Positions 24,712 to 33,098 are shown, numbered from the stretch's first letter. The stretch: DNA of 53,036 nucleotides from an uncultured Alphaproteobacteria bacterium (GCA_902611475.1 CACLZW010000009.1:1-53036), one strand, 5' to 3'. The notes: generated by a model not told the origin, from the letters alone. A program made the numbers and translations.

Positions 24712-25938
24712 TTAAGTTACTTCTGAATAGACCAGTTTTTCTTTTATAGGCAGGTGAATAAGAGCGGCAAATACTGCAAGAGCTGCATCAAGAAGCCAAA
24801 CAGTAGTATAATCTCCCGTAACACTGAAAAAGTATCCTCCAAGATATGCCCCAAGAAAGCCACCAATCTGATGCGAAAAGAGAGCAAAGCCAAAAAGTGT
24901 TGCCATGAATTGCGGACCAAACATTTTTCCCACTAACCCAGCAGTTGCCGGAATAACAGAAAAATAGGTTAGCCCTAAGGCGGCAGAAAACAAAATAACG
25001 GATATTAGGTCTTTAGGTGATGCAAGAAATAAAAGCACAATTATGCATCGAGCAAAATACGTATAAGCAAGAAAAATTCGCATGCTCCTTTTTGATATAT
25101 ACCAACCAGCAAATATACTTCCTACAATATTGAATAGACCAATAAGGCCTAACGACCAGCCAGAGACTGTTGGTGGTAACCCACAAACCTGAATGACACC
25201 TGGCATATGGGTAGCTATAAAGGCAACATGAAATCCACACACAAAGAAACCTACAACCAAATAAATATAGCTTGGAGTATTAAAGGCAATTCTTAGTGTC
25301 TCTGACAAGCTTTTTGTTTGAACACCACTAAGCTGTTTCGTATTTGTCCTCGATCTAAGAGTAAAAGAAAAAGGTAATACCAATAATAAAACTGTGCATA
25401 AAAATAAAATACACAAAATCCAACCAAAATTTACAATTATGAATCCCGCGAGTGGAGCTAAAATTAGTTGCCCCAACGATTGACCAGCGTTTACCAAACC
25501 AAATGCCATTCCAACTTTATTTTGGGGAATAAGTCTATTTACTGCGGCAAGTACTACAGGAAGTCCAGCAACACCTAATCCAATAGAAGAAATAACACCT
25601 AGTGAAATCGATAAAGTAAATGCTGTAGTGGAATAAGGAATTAATATAATACCTAAAAGACCCAGTAAAATACCAACAGTTAAAGTCTTACCAGACCCAT
25701 ATTTGTCCGCTATCATTCCAGCAAACGGCGATATAGCGCCTACCACTAGCTGGCCAAGCGCAAATGCGAAACTGATTTGTAGATAATTTAGCGTTTGAGA
25801 TTGATCAATACCCTCAATTGTAAGTGAAAGTGAGTTTCGGCTCCCGAACATTGCTGCAACTAGACATGATGCTGCCAAAACGATTACTAAAAATTTTTTA
25901 TCTTTTTTTTGCTCTTTCGAGACAGCGGGTGATGACAT
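24712..25938 (-). CDS. MFS transporter
   Basis: A 408-residue major-facilitator protein with about 12 hydrophobic segments. The loop 2-3 signature is visible in GMIADKYGSGKTLTVG, and GLPVVLAAVNRLIPQNKVGMAFGLVNAGQSLGQ covers helices 4-5. It resembles the oxalate/formate-antiporter-like or NarK/monocarboxylate-type branch often labelled MFS only. Substrate unknown. It is convergent with the GST-like gene and divergent from purF. Confidence 0.88.
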   Translation of the reverse strand: MSSPAVSKEQKKDKKFLVIVLAASCLVAAMFGSRNSLSLTIEGIDQSQTLNYLQISFAFALGQLVVGAISPFAGMIADKYGSGKTLTVGILLGLLGIILIPYSTTAFTLSISLGVISSIGLGVAGLPVVLAAVNRLIPQNKVGMAFGLVNAGQSLGQLILAPLAGFIIVNFGWILCILFLCTVLLLVLPFSFTLRSRTNTKQLSGVQTKSLSETLRIAFNTPSYIYLVVGFFVCGFHVAFIATHMPGVIQVCGLPPTVSGWSLGLIGLFNIVGSIFAGWYISKRSMRIFLAYTYFARCIIVLLFLASPKDLISVILFSAALGLTYFSVIPATAGLVGKMFGPQFMATLFGFALFSHQIGGFLGAYLGGYFFSVTGDYTTVWLLDAALAVFAALIHLPIKEKLVYSEVT

Positions 25939-26045
25939 TATAAATTCCTTCTTAAGTTCTCGATTAGAACTAAAAAAACGCGTTGTAAAGGAAAATTAAT
26001 AATACCTCTAATTTAAGTGATTTTTCTTTAGCCTCATTGTGTTAA

Positions 26046-26060
26046 AGTAACAAGGTTACT
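26046..26060 (+). promoter_or_regulatory. inverted repeat in the purF leader
   Basis: AGTAAC-AAG-GTTACT, two perfect 6-base arms with a 3-base spacer, lies 15 bases before the purF start, just ahead of its GGAGGA site. It could be an operator or a small leader hairpin. No functional evidence exists beyond symmetry and position. Confidence 0.35.
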
Positions 26061-26075
26061 AAAAATGGAGGATAT

Positions 26076-27533
26076 GTGTACCATAAGTTTGACGATGATC
26101 GGCCAAAAGACGAATGTGGTGTCTTTGGGATATATGGGCACGATGATGCAGCTGCAATAACCACGCTTGGATTACACGCCCTCCAACACAGAGGACAGGA
26201 GTCTGCGGGAATTGTTACGTTCGATAAAAACCATTTCCATGCAGAAAGAAGAATAGGCTTAGTAAGCGAACATTTTACGAAGCAAAGTGTTATAGATAGG
26301 CTTTCTGGAAATACAGCGATTGGCCATGTTCGGTATTCAACTACTGGGGGTACAGTTCTTAGAAATGTGCAACCGCTATTTGCTGATCTTACCGTTGGAG
26401 GTTTCGCAATAGCTCATAATGGAAACCTTACAAATGGCCTCACGTTACGACATGAGTTGAAAAAAGAAGGTGCCATTTTCCAATCGACATCGGATACAGA
26501 AACTATCCTTCAACTCGTAGCCCGATCAAAAAAAGGCAATACAATTTCAAGATTTATCGATGCACTTTCTCAGATCGAAGGTGCCTACGCTTTAGTTGCA
26601 TTAACAAACAAAAAATTAATCGGAGTGAGAGATCCGTTGGGGATTAGGCCGCTGGTGCTTGGTCAATTAGACGGAAACTACATACTGACTTCAGAAACCT
26701 GCGCTTTAGACATTATTGGCGCAAAGTTTATTAGAGAAGTGGAAAATGGCGAGATTGTGGTAATAACTGATAATACTATTGAGAGTATTAAACCCTTTCC
26801 ACAAGTCAAACCAAGGCCATGCATTTTCGAGTATATTTATTTCTCAAGACCTGACAGTATCGTAGGAGGATTAAGTGTATACCAATGTCGGAAAGCCTTT
26901 GGTAAAGAACTGGCCAAGGAGTCTTTTGTACAGGCTGACATGGTTATTCCTGTTCCAGACAGTGGGGTGCCGGCTGCAATAGGCTATGCAGAACAGTCCG
27001 AGATTCCTTTTGAAACCGGTATTATTAGAAACCACTATGTTGGCCGAACATTCATCGAGCCCCAGCAGTCTATAAGAGCATTCTCGGTCAAGCTAAAGCA
27101 TAACGCTAATAAGATTTTAGTTGATGGGAAAAAGGTAATTTTAGTTGATGACTCACTGGTTAGAGGTACTACATCTATAAAAATTGTAAGAATGATGCGG
27201 GATGCAGGAGCTCACGAGGTGCACATGCGCATAGCTGCACCGCCTATAAAGTATCCAGATTATTACGGGATTGACACGCCTATAAAAGAAAATTTACTAG
27301 CGGCAAATAACGAGCTTAATGAAATAAGGGATATGTTGGACGTTGATAGTATTGCCTACTTATCGATTGATGGCCTATACCGTGCAATGGGCCATAAAGA
27401 TGGAAGAGATCCCAAAAACCCGAGTTATACGGATCACTGTTTTACGGGGGATTATCCAACTACCCTAATGGATCAAAGTGGAGAAGAAAATATCAGACAA
27501 CTATCACTACTTTTTGAAACTGAAAAAGAATAA
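26076..27533 (+). CDS. purF: amidophosphoribosyltransferase
   Basis: First committed step of de novo purine synthesis: makes 5-phosphoribosylamine from PRPP and glutamine. The 485-residue protein has the N-terminal nucleophile Cys14 after a short propeptide (KDECGVFGIYG), the glutaminase block LHALQHRGQESAG, and the PRPP-binding motif VILVDDSLVRGTTS near residue 355. The start is GTG at 26076, with GGAGGA only 3 bases upstream; ATGs at 26065 and 26074 are out of frame. The TAA is 8 bases from the end of a convergent methyltransferase gene. Confidence 0.95.
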   Translation: MYHKFDDDRPKDECGVFGIYGHDDAAAITTLGLHALQHRGQESAGIVTFDKNHFHAERRIGLVSEHFTKQSVIDRLSGNTAIGHVRYSTTGGTVLRNVQPLFADLTVGGFAIAHNGNLTNGLTLRHELKKEGAIFQSTSDTETILQLVARSKKGNTISRFIDALSQIEGAYALVALTNKKLIGVRDPLGIRPLVLGQLDGNYILTSETCALDIIGAKFIREVENGEIVVITDNTIESIKPFPQVKPRPCIFEYIYFSRPDSIVGGLSVYQCRKAFGKELAKESFVQADMVIPVPDSGVPAAIGYAEQSEIPFETGIIRNHYVGRTFIEPQQSIRAFSVKLKHNANKILVDGKKVILVDDSLVRGTTSIKIVRMMRDAGAHEVHMRIAAPPIKYPDYYGIDTPIKENLLAANNELNEIRDMLDVDSIAYLSIDGLYRAMGHKDGRDPKNPSYTDHCFTGDYPTTLMDQSGEENIRQLSLLFETEKE

Positions 27534-27541
27534 GTAAGTTT

Positions 27542-28180
27542 TTATCTTACGACTGTAAAGGTTGCATCATTTTTTAGACTATTATCTCTCACAATTCGAG
27601 TTGGACCTAACTTTGATACACAAAAATCGATGACTTTTGACGCATTTGCGTAGTAAATATTTTGTGACGAAATTTTACTTTTTGTTGATGTTTGTAAGTT
27701 AAAAATCATAGCAGTTTTTGTGTAAGACCAGCATTCAGATAGGCAACTAAATAGATACTGTTCCCATAATGAAACGTTTGTTGTTGTAGCTAGGTTATAA
27801 GTACCAGACATAGTAACAAAGTCCTTTTTTGATGATGGTTTGCTATCGATTATGAAACTAAGATTCGCCTCCGAAAACTTACTACGACAATGTTTTATAA
27901 ACTTTGGATTAATATCAAAGCCCTCATACTTAAACTTACTTTTATTATGGTTCCTATTTAGATAATCAGCGAAGGAACCGTATCCACAACCAATATCAGC
28001 AATTTCCAAGATAATATGGTTTCTTGAAATTTTCTGAATTTCCTTGAGGATTAGATCAAATCGTTTTTCTTGACGCGCTGTTGAAGCCCAAAAAACTCCT
28101 TTAGCTGTAGGCCCAAACTTTTCAAACCTTTTTGAGTATTGAGAATTAATTTCAGTTTCTAATAATGCCCTGTTTTTCAT
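27542..28180 (-). CDS. class I SAM-dependent methyltransferase
   Basis: A 212-residue Rossmann methyltransferase. Motif I is EIADIGCGYGSFADYLN (about residues 60-76), followed by the acidic residue in YEGFDINPKFIKHC. The N-terminal block SQYSKRFEKFGPTAKGVFW resembles small-molecule methyltransferases of unknown substrate. Residues after motif I keep the family order, but specificity cannot be read. It is convergent with purF. Confidence 0.85.
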   Translation of the reverse strand: MKNRALLETEINSQYSKRFEKFGPTAKGVFWASTARQEKRFDLILKEIQKISRNHIILEIADIGCGYGSFADYLNRNHNKSKFKYEGFDINPKFIKHCRSKFSEANLSFIIDSKPSSKKDFVTMSGTYNLATTTNVSLWEQYLFSCLSECWSYTKTAMIFNLQTSTKSKISSQNIYYANASKVIDFCVSKLGPTRIVRDNSLKNDATFTVVR

Positions 28181-28292
28181 TTTTTAAAACAATCAAATTA
28201 CAATTCACTTAATCATGTAGTATATTCAAATCGCCTGAGGAAAACCCTCTGCTACTAATTTAAACATAAAGAGAAGAATAGGAATATTAAAG

Positions 28293-29294
28293 ATGGGCAC
28301 GAGCATGATGAAAGCAATAACCTATAGTGAATTCGGTATATCTACTGATGTTTTAAAATTAAAAGAATTACCGATTCCAAAACCAGGCAAAGGTGAGGTA
28401 CAAGTTTCCCTCCAATTCTCTGGTTCCAACCCATCAGATGCAAAGTCAAGAGCAGGAAATCGGCCTGGAGTTACTAAACCACAGTTTGAACAGATCGTTC
28501 CAAACTCCGACGGCTCTGGGGTTATCAGTGCTGTTGGAGAGGGCGTTCAGGAAAGTCGAATTGGACAAAGAGTGTGGATTTGGAACGGTCAATGGCAACG
28601 ACCAAACGGAACTGCAGCAGAGTATATTACGGTTCCAAGTACTCAAGCTGTCGAAATGCCAGGTGATATGTCTTATGAAACGGGTGCTTGTTTGGGAATT
28701 CCTGGATTAACTGCTTCTTATTGCACATTGGGAGATGGACCAGTTAAAGGGAAAACAGTGTTTGTATCTGGAGGAGCGGGGGCAGTAGGACATACGTGCA
28801 TACAATTGGCCAAGTGGTCTGGTGCAAATGTAATCGCCTCTGGATCTGAAAACGGGTTCGAACACATTAGAGATGCAGGTGCAGACCATGTATTTGATTA
28901 TAGAGATCCCAATTTATCTAAAAAGATTTTAGACATATGTCCTGCAGGAGTTGACCGAGCTATAGAAGTGGAATTTGGGGAGAATGTAAATCTCTTGCAC
29001 AAGATTGTCAGACAAAATGGAGAGATTTCTCTGTATGGGGCTGCAAAAAATATGAACCCTACATTTCCTTTTGGACCCTACCTTTTCAAGGCTTTAAAGA
29101 TTAATATTGCACTGATTTATATTTTGCCTAAGCAAGACAGAGATATTGCTATACAAGCGTTACATGATGCTCATTCAGACGGTGCTCTTAAGATGGCGGT
29201 TGGTGGTGTTTTTAACCTTGAGGAATGTGCATTATCTCATGATGCCACATTAACTCCTGGTAGAAAGGGTAGTGTTCTTATAAAATTAAAATAA
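28293..29294 (+). CDS. NADPH:quinone reductase-like, zinc-independent MDR protein
   Basis: A 333-residue medium-chain dehydrogenase/reductase of the quinone-oxidoreductase (zeta-crystallin) group. No structural-zinc cysteine set is seen. NADPH binding is marked by VFVSGGAGAVGHTCIQLAKW and the following VIASGSENGFEHIRDAGADHVFDYRD. The N-terminal catalytic domain has FSGSNPSDAKSRAGNRPG. Starts at 28293, 28305 and 28308 are all in frame; the last two (MMKAITY) look closest to relatives. Carbonyl or quinone reduction is inferred. Confidence 0.87.
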   Translation: MGTSMMKAITYSEFGISTDVLKLKELPIPKPGKGEVQVSLQFSGSNPSDAKSRAGNRPGVTKPQFEQIVPNSDGSGVISAVGEGVQESRIGQRVWIWNGQWQRPNGTAAEYITVPSTQAVEMPGDMSYETGACLGIPGLTASYCTLGDGPVKGKTVFVSGGAGAVGHTCIQLAKWSGANVIASGSENGFEHIRDAGADHVFDYRDPNLSKKILDICPAGVDRAIEVEFGENVNLLHKIVRQNGEISLYGAAKNMNPTFPFGPYLFKALKINIALIYILPKQDRDIAIQALHDAHSDGALKMAVGGVFNLEECALSHDATLTPGRKGSVLIKLK

Positions 29295-29311
29295 TTTATT
29301 TAGTTTTAAAG

Positions 29312-29344
29312 GCAGACGGATAGACTTAAAGTCCACCCGTCTGC
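29312..29344. terminator. intergenic hairpin between convergent genes
   Basis: GCAGACGG (29312-29319) pairs perfectly with CCGTCTGC (29337-29344). An inner GACT/AGTC stem with a TAA loop extends it across two A-C mismatches. It sits between the convergent genes ending at 29294 and 29355. There is no long T-tract on either side, so it may protect or end both mRNAs rather than act as a classic terminator. Confidence 0.5.
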
Positions 29345-29354
29345 GAAATCGCTT

Positions 29355-29975
29355 TTAAATATGCATCAACATTCGTGAAGATTTAAGCGCTCCTAAATCG
29401 TTAGCTTTTTCAACTAGAGCAGCAAAATCTGGGTTTTGTGACATTGCGTCTACTGATGTCCCCCAATGTTCTAGCGAGTTAAATCGATAAACCACGCCCA
29501 TCATCTCATGGTCTGAGGCCAACATAGGCACACCAACTCCCATTGAAACATCAAGACTTTTCGTAAGCGCATCCATTTCAGGTGCAAGTTCAAGAGCCTT
29601 AGAAAGATTTTTTCGAGGCATGTGATACATGCGTTGAACAAGGATTGGTCTCGGAGGATTGGTAGGAGCTCCATAAGCCATCCTAAAAAGGTTCGGACCT
29701 CTTAGTTCTCCTGCGGGGCTCGCTGAGCGTTCATCCATGAGTGCAGCCATGTCAGAGTCTCCAGAAAAACTTTGGAAAGCTGTCGCGCCCTTTGAAAATG
29801 ACTCATACATACTCATAAGGACTAAATCACCAACACCCTGCCCAACAATCACTTTCCACAAGCGAGTTGTTGCTCCATGCTTGGCAAGTATTTCGCTTCC
29901 TCTCTTAAATCTGAGCTCAGCTAATTTTTCTTTACCTACGTCAGGTGTTACTTCTCTAATAGATACTACGTTCAT
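29355..29975 (-). CDS. duplicated ferredoxin-like (dimeric alpha/beta barrel) protein of unknown function
   Basis: A 206-residue cytosolic protein. Two similar halves can be seen: residues 1-100 (VVSIREVTPDVGKEKLAEL...MSMYESFSKGATAF) and 110-206 (ILVQRMYHMPRKNLSKAL...VVYRFNSLEHWGTSV). Each has the strand-helix-strand pattern of NIPSNAP/ABM-like domains, which often bind haem or small hydrophobic ligands. I do not recognise a named family with confidence. It has a strong extended -10 promoter and a leader shared with the cupin gene at 15532. Confidence 0.65.
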   Translation of the reverse strand: MNVVSIREVTPDVGKEKLAELRFKRGSEILAKHGATTRLWKVIVGQGVGDLVLMSMYESFSKGATAFQSFSGDSDMAALMDERSASPAGELRGPNLFRMAYGAPTNPPRPILVQRMYHMPRKNLSKALELAPEMDALTKSLDVSMGVGVPMLASDHEMMGVVYRFNSLEHWGTSVDAMSQNPDFAALVEKANDLGALKSSRMLMHI

Positions 29976-29981
29976 TGGTCC

Positions 29982-29999
29982 CTCCTTTTTTTAGTTCAA
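29982..29999 (-). repeat. shared leader, copy 2 (upstream of 29355 gene)
   Basis: On the minus strand: TTGAACT followed by seven A and GGAG. It matches the leader of the cupin gene at 15903-15919 except for one extra A. It contains the ribosome-binding site, so part of the identity may reflect selection for translation, but the TTGAACT part does not need that explanation. Confidence 0.6.
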
Positions 30000-30009
30000 A
30001 TATTGTACT

Positions 30010-30018
30010 ATTATAGCA
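30010..30018 (-). promoter_or_regulatory. extended -10 promoter of the 29355 gene
   Basis: On the minus strand the sequence is TGCTATAAT, a consensus extended -10 element. The predicted start of transcription is about 7 bases downstream, giving a leader of roughly 28 bases that includes the shared element at 29982-29999. No good -35 was seen at 17 bases, as is usual for extended -10 promoters. Confidence 0.5.
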
Positions 30019-30106
30019 ATTATCTTTTAAAAAAATATGACAAAAACTTCTTATAAAAAAAAAAAATGATAAAATATTCTCGAACATGTTAGAAAATTTG
30101 TCATAA

Positions 30107-30625
30107 ATGAAAAAAACCCTCATTATATATTCCACTACAGATGGGCAAACAAAAAGGATTTGTGACCGAATAATCGATTTCTCAAAGAGAAAATCGGAAA
30201 TAACTCTATGTGGAATAGAGAACGCTCCCGAGATTGATTTGGCTCAATACTCAAAAATAGTGATTGGAGCCAGCATTAGATATGGAAAACATAATCCTCT
30301 AGTATATGAGTTTGTTAAAGTAAACAGAGATGAGCTACAAAAAAAATCCACTGCGTTTTTCACAGTAAATGTTGTTGCTAGGAAAAAGGAAAAAAACCAA
30401 CCAAATACTAATCCCTATATGAAAAAATTCTTAGAATTATCGGGGTGGCAACCGGATAAATTAGCAGTTTTTGCGGGAAGGATTGACTATCCTAGATACA
30501 GGTTTTTAGATCGCCTAATTATTCGATTTATTATGCTTATAACAAAAGGTCCAACAGATACAAGCCAGACATATGAGTTTACTGATTGGAACAAAGTTGC
30601 AAATTTTGCGAAGGAAGTTTTATAA
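30107..30625 (+). CDS. hemG: menaquinone-dependent protoporphyrinogen IX dehydrogenase
   Basis: Oxidises protoporphyrinogen IX to protoporphyrin IX in haem synthesis. The 172-residue flavodoxin-like protein binds FMN through IIYSTTDGQTKRICD (residues 6-20) and has the KIVIGASIRYGKHNPLVYEF block characteristic of HemG, plus the long insertion with NPYMKKFL and FAGRIDYPRYRFLDRLIIRFIM. HemG is mainly gammaproteobacterial; in alphaproteobacteria HemJ is the usual form. The gene stands alone, followed by a strong hairpin. Confidence 0.9.
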   Translation: MKKTLIIYSTTDGQTKRICDRIIDFSKRKSEITLCGIENAPEIDLAQYSKIVIGASIRYGKHNPLVYEFVKVNRDELQKKSTAFFTVNVVARKKEKNQPNTNPYMKKFLELSGWQPDKLAVFAGRIDYPRYRFLDRLIIRFIMLITKGPTDTSQTYEFTDWNKVANFAKEVL

Positions 30626-30634
30626 CTTTAAAAG

Positions 30635-30660
30635 TGGGAGAGGGCTGTTACCCCCTCCCA
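30635..30660. terminator. bidirectional terminator between hemG and hsp20
   Basis: TGGGAG-A-GGG pairs with CCC-C-CTCCCA across a CTGTTA loop, with one A-C mismatch. T-rich sequence follows on both sides (TTAATTTTATTTAATTTTT on the plus strand), so it can end both the hemG and the convergent hsp20 transcripts. Confidence 0.8.
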
Positions 30661-30667
30661 GTTAATT

Positions 30668-31117
30668 TTATTTAATTTTTATAAGACGTGGCTTCTTTTC
30701 TTCTGGAACTACTCTCTCTAATTCTATTGAGAGCATTCCGTCTTTTAAAGCTCCGTCTTTAACGATTATGTCGTCGGCTAAAGTGAATTTACGAGTAAAA
30801 TTTCTGGAAGCAATACCTCGGTAAACTTTATTATCGCTTTCTTCAATCGTTTTGATTGATTTGATTGTCAAAACGCCATCTGCTACTTCTACGTCTATAT
30901 CAGATTTATTGTAGCCGGCTAACGCCATTTCTATTGTGTATTTATAATCGTCGTGCTGTACGATGTTATAATGGGGAAACCCCACATTAGTATCACTTTG
31001 ATGTGCTGCATAGTCCCAAAGGCGATCAAACGTCTTATCAAAACCAACAGCAAAAGGTGAAAAAGTATTTGTATCAAATGCCTGTAAGGCACTCCGTAGT
31101 GTGCTTAAACTATTCAT
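30668..31117 (-). CDS. small heat-shock protein, Hsp20/IbpA type
   Basis: ATP-independent holdase chaperone, 149 residues, the length of IbpA-like proteins. The N terminus (LSTLRSALQAFDTNTFSPFAVGFDKTFDRLWDY) matches proteobacterial IbpA. The alpha-crystallin domain runs from about residue 50 (NIVQHDDYKYTIEMALAGYNKSDIDVEV) to 135, with the C-terminal I-x-I motif as LIKIK. Regulation is readable: an RpoH-type promoter at 31179-31207 and a ROSE-like thermometer covering the ribosome-binding site. It is a single-gene transcript ended at 30635-30660. Confidence 0.93.
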   Translation of the reverse strand: MNSLSTLRSALQAFDTNTFSPFAVGFDKTFDRLWDYAAHQSDTNVGFPHYNIVQHDDYKYTIEMALAGYNKSDIDVEVADGVLTIKSIKTIEESDNKVYRGIASRNFTRKFTLADDIIVKDGALKDGMLSIELERVVPEEKKPRLIKIK

Positions 31118-31172
31118 GGTTATCTCCTTTATTAAGCAAGATTTATGTTAGTAGACCCTATTAGGCGTCTAC
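31118..31172 (-). promoter_or_regulatory. ROSE-like RNA thermometer in the hsp20 5' leader
   Basis: On the minus strand the leader ends AUCUUGCUU-AAUA-AAGGAGAU before ACC-AUG. The UUGCU motif faces the AAGGAG ribosome-binding site. Pairing gives A-U, U-A, C-G, U-A, U-G, G-G, a bulged C, U-A and U-A around an AAUA loop, which is the weak G-G/bulged-C geometry known from ROSE elements. A second stem upstream (GTAGAC-CCT / AGG-C-GTCTAC, 31151-31172) completes a two-hairpin leader. ROSE function is inferred from this match; melting was not tested. Confidence 0.7.
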
Positions 31173-31178
31173 ATTACA

Positions 31179-31207
31179 TAGATGGGTACTAGAAAACAAA
31201 TTACAAG
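31179..31207 (-). promoter_or_regulatory. RpoH (sigma-32) type promoter of hsp20
   Basis: On the minus strand CTTGTAA (-35) is followed after 14 bases by CCCATCTA (-10), a close match to the heat-shock consensus CTTGAAA-N13-17-CCCATNT. The expected transcription start is near 31172, which places the 5' end of the mRNA at the base of the first leader hairpin, giving a leader of about 55 bases. Confidence 0.75.
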
Positions 31208-31232
31208 AGGTCTGCTTGTAAATAGTGTATTT

Positions 31233-33098
31233 TTATTTTTCCGTTAGCCCATAAGGTTTGAGGGCAGATATTAACTCGTTAAGATATGTTTTATCACGCG
31301 CAGTGATATATTCTTTATGAATAATTTCACCTGTTTTACCCTTTCCGTCGATAGCTTTATGTAGCTCGAACATTTTTTTTGCTTTCTTCTTATTTCCCCT
31401 CAACTCATACAGATAAGCAAGCTGCAAATATAATGTTTGGTCAACCCCACTCCAATTATGCTTTTCATTTAATTTCGTAAGAGTGAAGCTCTCAGATTTC
31501 TCATATTGTTTATTTTCAATTAAAGCGTGATTGTACATATAAAATATCCACGCCGCATGGTGGGGATTTGACAACATTATTTTTTCATAGTTTTCTATTG
31601 CTTCTCCTAACATGCCACAAGAGTGAATAACTAGATTTGCCATACCTAAATCTGAATGATCTTTTGAAGCTTGTAATAGAGTAGGTATCCTTCCACAGGC
31701 TTCATCATACTTTTTTAAAAATAATTCAATTAAGCCTGCTAGAGCTTTAGGTGTTGTCCATTCGGGAAACTCATCAATAGCATTCAATGCAATGGTATAG
31801 GCTTTCTCCATATCCTTTTTTGGGTTGTCAGAGGTCCTCATTGTAACCTTTCTCCAATTAACCCAAGCCATCATAAAATTTAATCGCCGGTTGCCGGGAT
31901 CTAACTCAATAGCTTTTCTCCAAAGCTTTTCAGCTTTTTTACTTCCCTCCACAGTTTTGAGGCCAAAAGCAGACCAAGCGTTTAGATAATTTCTATACGC
32001 CTCTGGGTTAGTAAAATAGTTTACATCGGATAGCTGTGATCCCCGTGTTTTAACACTAAGCTGTTCCAGAATTGCTAAACTTATCTTTTCTTGAACAGGA
32101 AAAAGTTCCTTTAACTCCTTAAAGTCAAAAAGTTTTGACCATACAACCTCACTCTTTTTGAGATCAGTCATTTGTAAGGAAACGCGATAGGCTCCTTCAG
32201 CACCCTGAACATCTCCTCTTAAAAGATATTGAACGCCATAGTTTTCTTTTATCTCGCTATCAGAGTAATTTTTCTCTTGAATATATCTACCAGTGCTAGA
32301 GGAAGATACCAATATTGAGTCATTAATTGATAAGGTCGAGATAATATTACTTGTTATTCCAAATCCTATGAAGTCATTATCAGATTTCCCAGTTTGATTT
32401 TCAAAAGGTATTACCAAAATTGAGGGCTTATCAATTGGCATTATTTGGGTTTTGCTTACTGGTTTTGTATCTGATTGGAAATAAAAAATAATTCCAATAA
32501 TTACAACTGCGAATACGGAGGCTACAATCCCTAAATTGCGTAGTATCGGCTTTGAAGATGTTCTTAGTGTTCGCTTTTGCGATTTACTCAAAAGAATATC
32601 ATAGGCATGAAATTCGTTTTCTTTAACTTTTTGTAAACCAAGATCATTGAAGGATAAATCTACTTTACCTTTAACCAAGTCAAATATTGACTTGGAAATT
32701 GTTACTCCTGAGGGTTGAGCCAAGGCCTCTAGTCTCGCTGCAATATTTACACCGTCTCCCAGAAGATTTCGCTTCTCTTTTATTACGTCACCCATATGTA
32801 TTCCGATACGAAATTGCAGCTTAATTGGGAAATCATTCTGAGAGTAAAATTTATTAAGTCGTTCTTGGAATTCAGATGCGCATTCAACAGCTGATACGGC
32901 ACTAGGGAATTCGGCAAAGAAAGAGTCGCCACCAGAATTAAAGAGACGCCCTTCATATTTTTTGAACAGATCTTTAAGAATATTTTCGCACGCTCGAAGA
33001 GTTTTTACCGACTCATCCTCATTTTTCTCCATATGCTTGCTATAACCAACGACGTCAGTGGCAAAAATAACTGCTATTTTTCTATTTATGGTGTTAAT
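31233..33098 (-). CDS. class III adenylate/guanylate cyclase with membrane segment, TolB-like region and TPR repeats
   Basis: The N-terminal cyclase domain continues upstream of the first ATG (33032). In the same frame NRKIAVIFATDVVGYSKH precedes it, carrying the first metal-binding Asp. The second metal Asp is in NSGGDSFFAEF, and GDGVNIAARLEALA is also present. A membrane helix (LGIVASVFAVVIIGIIFYF) follows the cyclase, then a TolB/CadC-like domain (LVIPFENQTGKSDNDFIGFG) and several TPR-like repeats. No ATG, GTG or TTG lies between the in-frame TGA upstream and 33032. An ATT codon at 33098 with a GAGAG site before it is my proposed start. Nucleotide specificity is not determined. Confidence 0.82.
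   Translation of the reverse strand: MNTINRKIAVIFATDVVGYSKHMEKNEDESVKTLRACENILKDLFKKYEGRLFNSGGDSFFAEFPSAVSAVECASEFQERLNKFYSQNDFPIKLQFRIGIHMGDVIKEKRNLLGDGVNIAARLEALAQPSGVTISKSIFDLVKGKVDLSFNDLGLQKVKENEFHAYDILLSKSQKRTLRTSSKPILRNLGIVASVFAVVIIGIIFYFQSDTKPVSKTQIMPIDKPSILVIPFENQTGKSDNDFIGFGITSNIISTLSINDSILVSSSSTGRYIQEKNYSDSEIKENYGVQYLLRGDVQGAEGAYRVSLQMTDLKKSEVVWSKLFDFKELKELFPVQEKISLAILEQLSVKTRGSQLSDVNYFTNPEAYRNYLNAWSAFGLKTVEGSKKAEKLWRKAIELDPGNRRLNFMMAWVNWRKVTMRTSDNPKKDMEKAYTIALNAIDEFPEWTTPKALAGLIELFLKKYDEACGRIPTLLQASKDHSDLGMANLVIHSCGMLGEAIENYEKIMLSNPHHAAWIFYMYNHALIENKQYEKSESFTLTKLNEKHNWSGVDQTLYLQLAYLYELRGNKKKAKKMFELHKAIDGKGKTGEIIHKEYITARDKTYLNELISALKPYGLTEK

Noticed and set aside
27534-27550. GTAAG/CTTAC repeat at the purF/methyltransferase junction.
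   Set aside because: Only five pairs, overlapping the methyltransferase stop codon; too weak to call.
30086-30097. Palindrome AACATGTT upstream of hemG as a possible SOS or Fur-like site.
   Set aside because: Too short, does not match the alphaproteobacterial LexA GTTC-N7-GTTC form, and no other element supports it.
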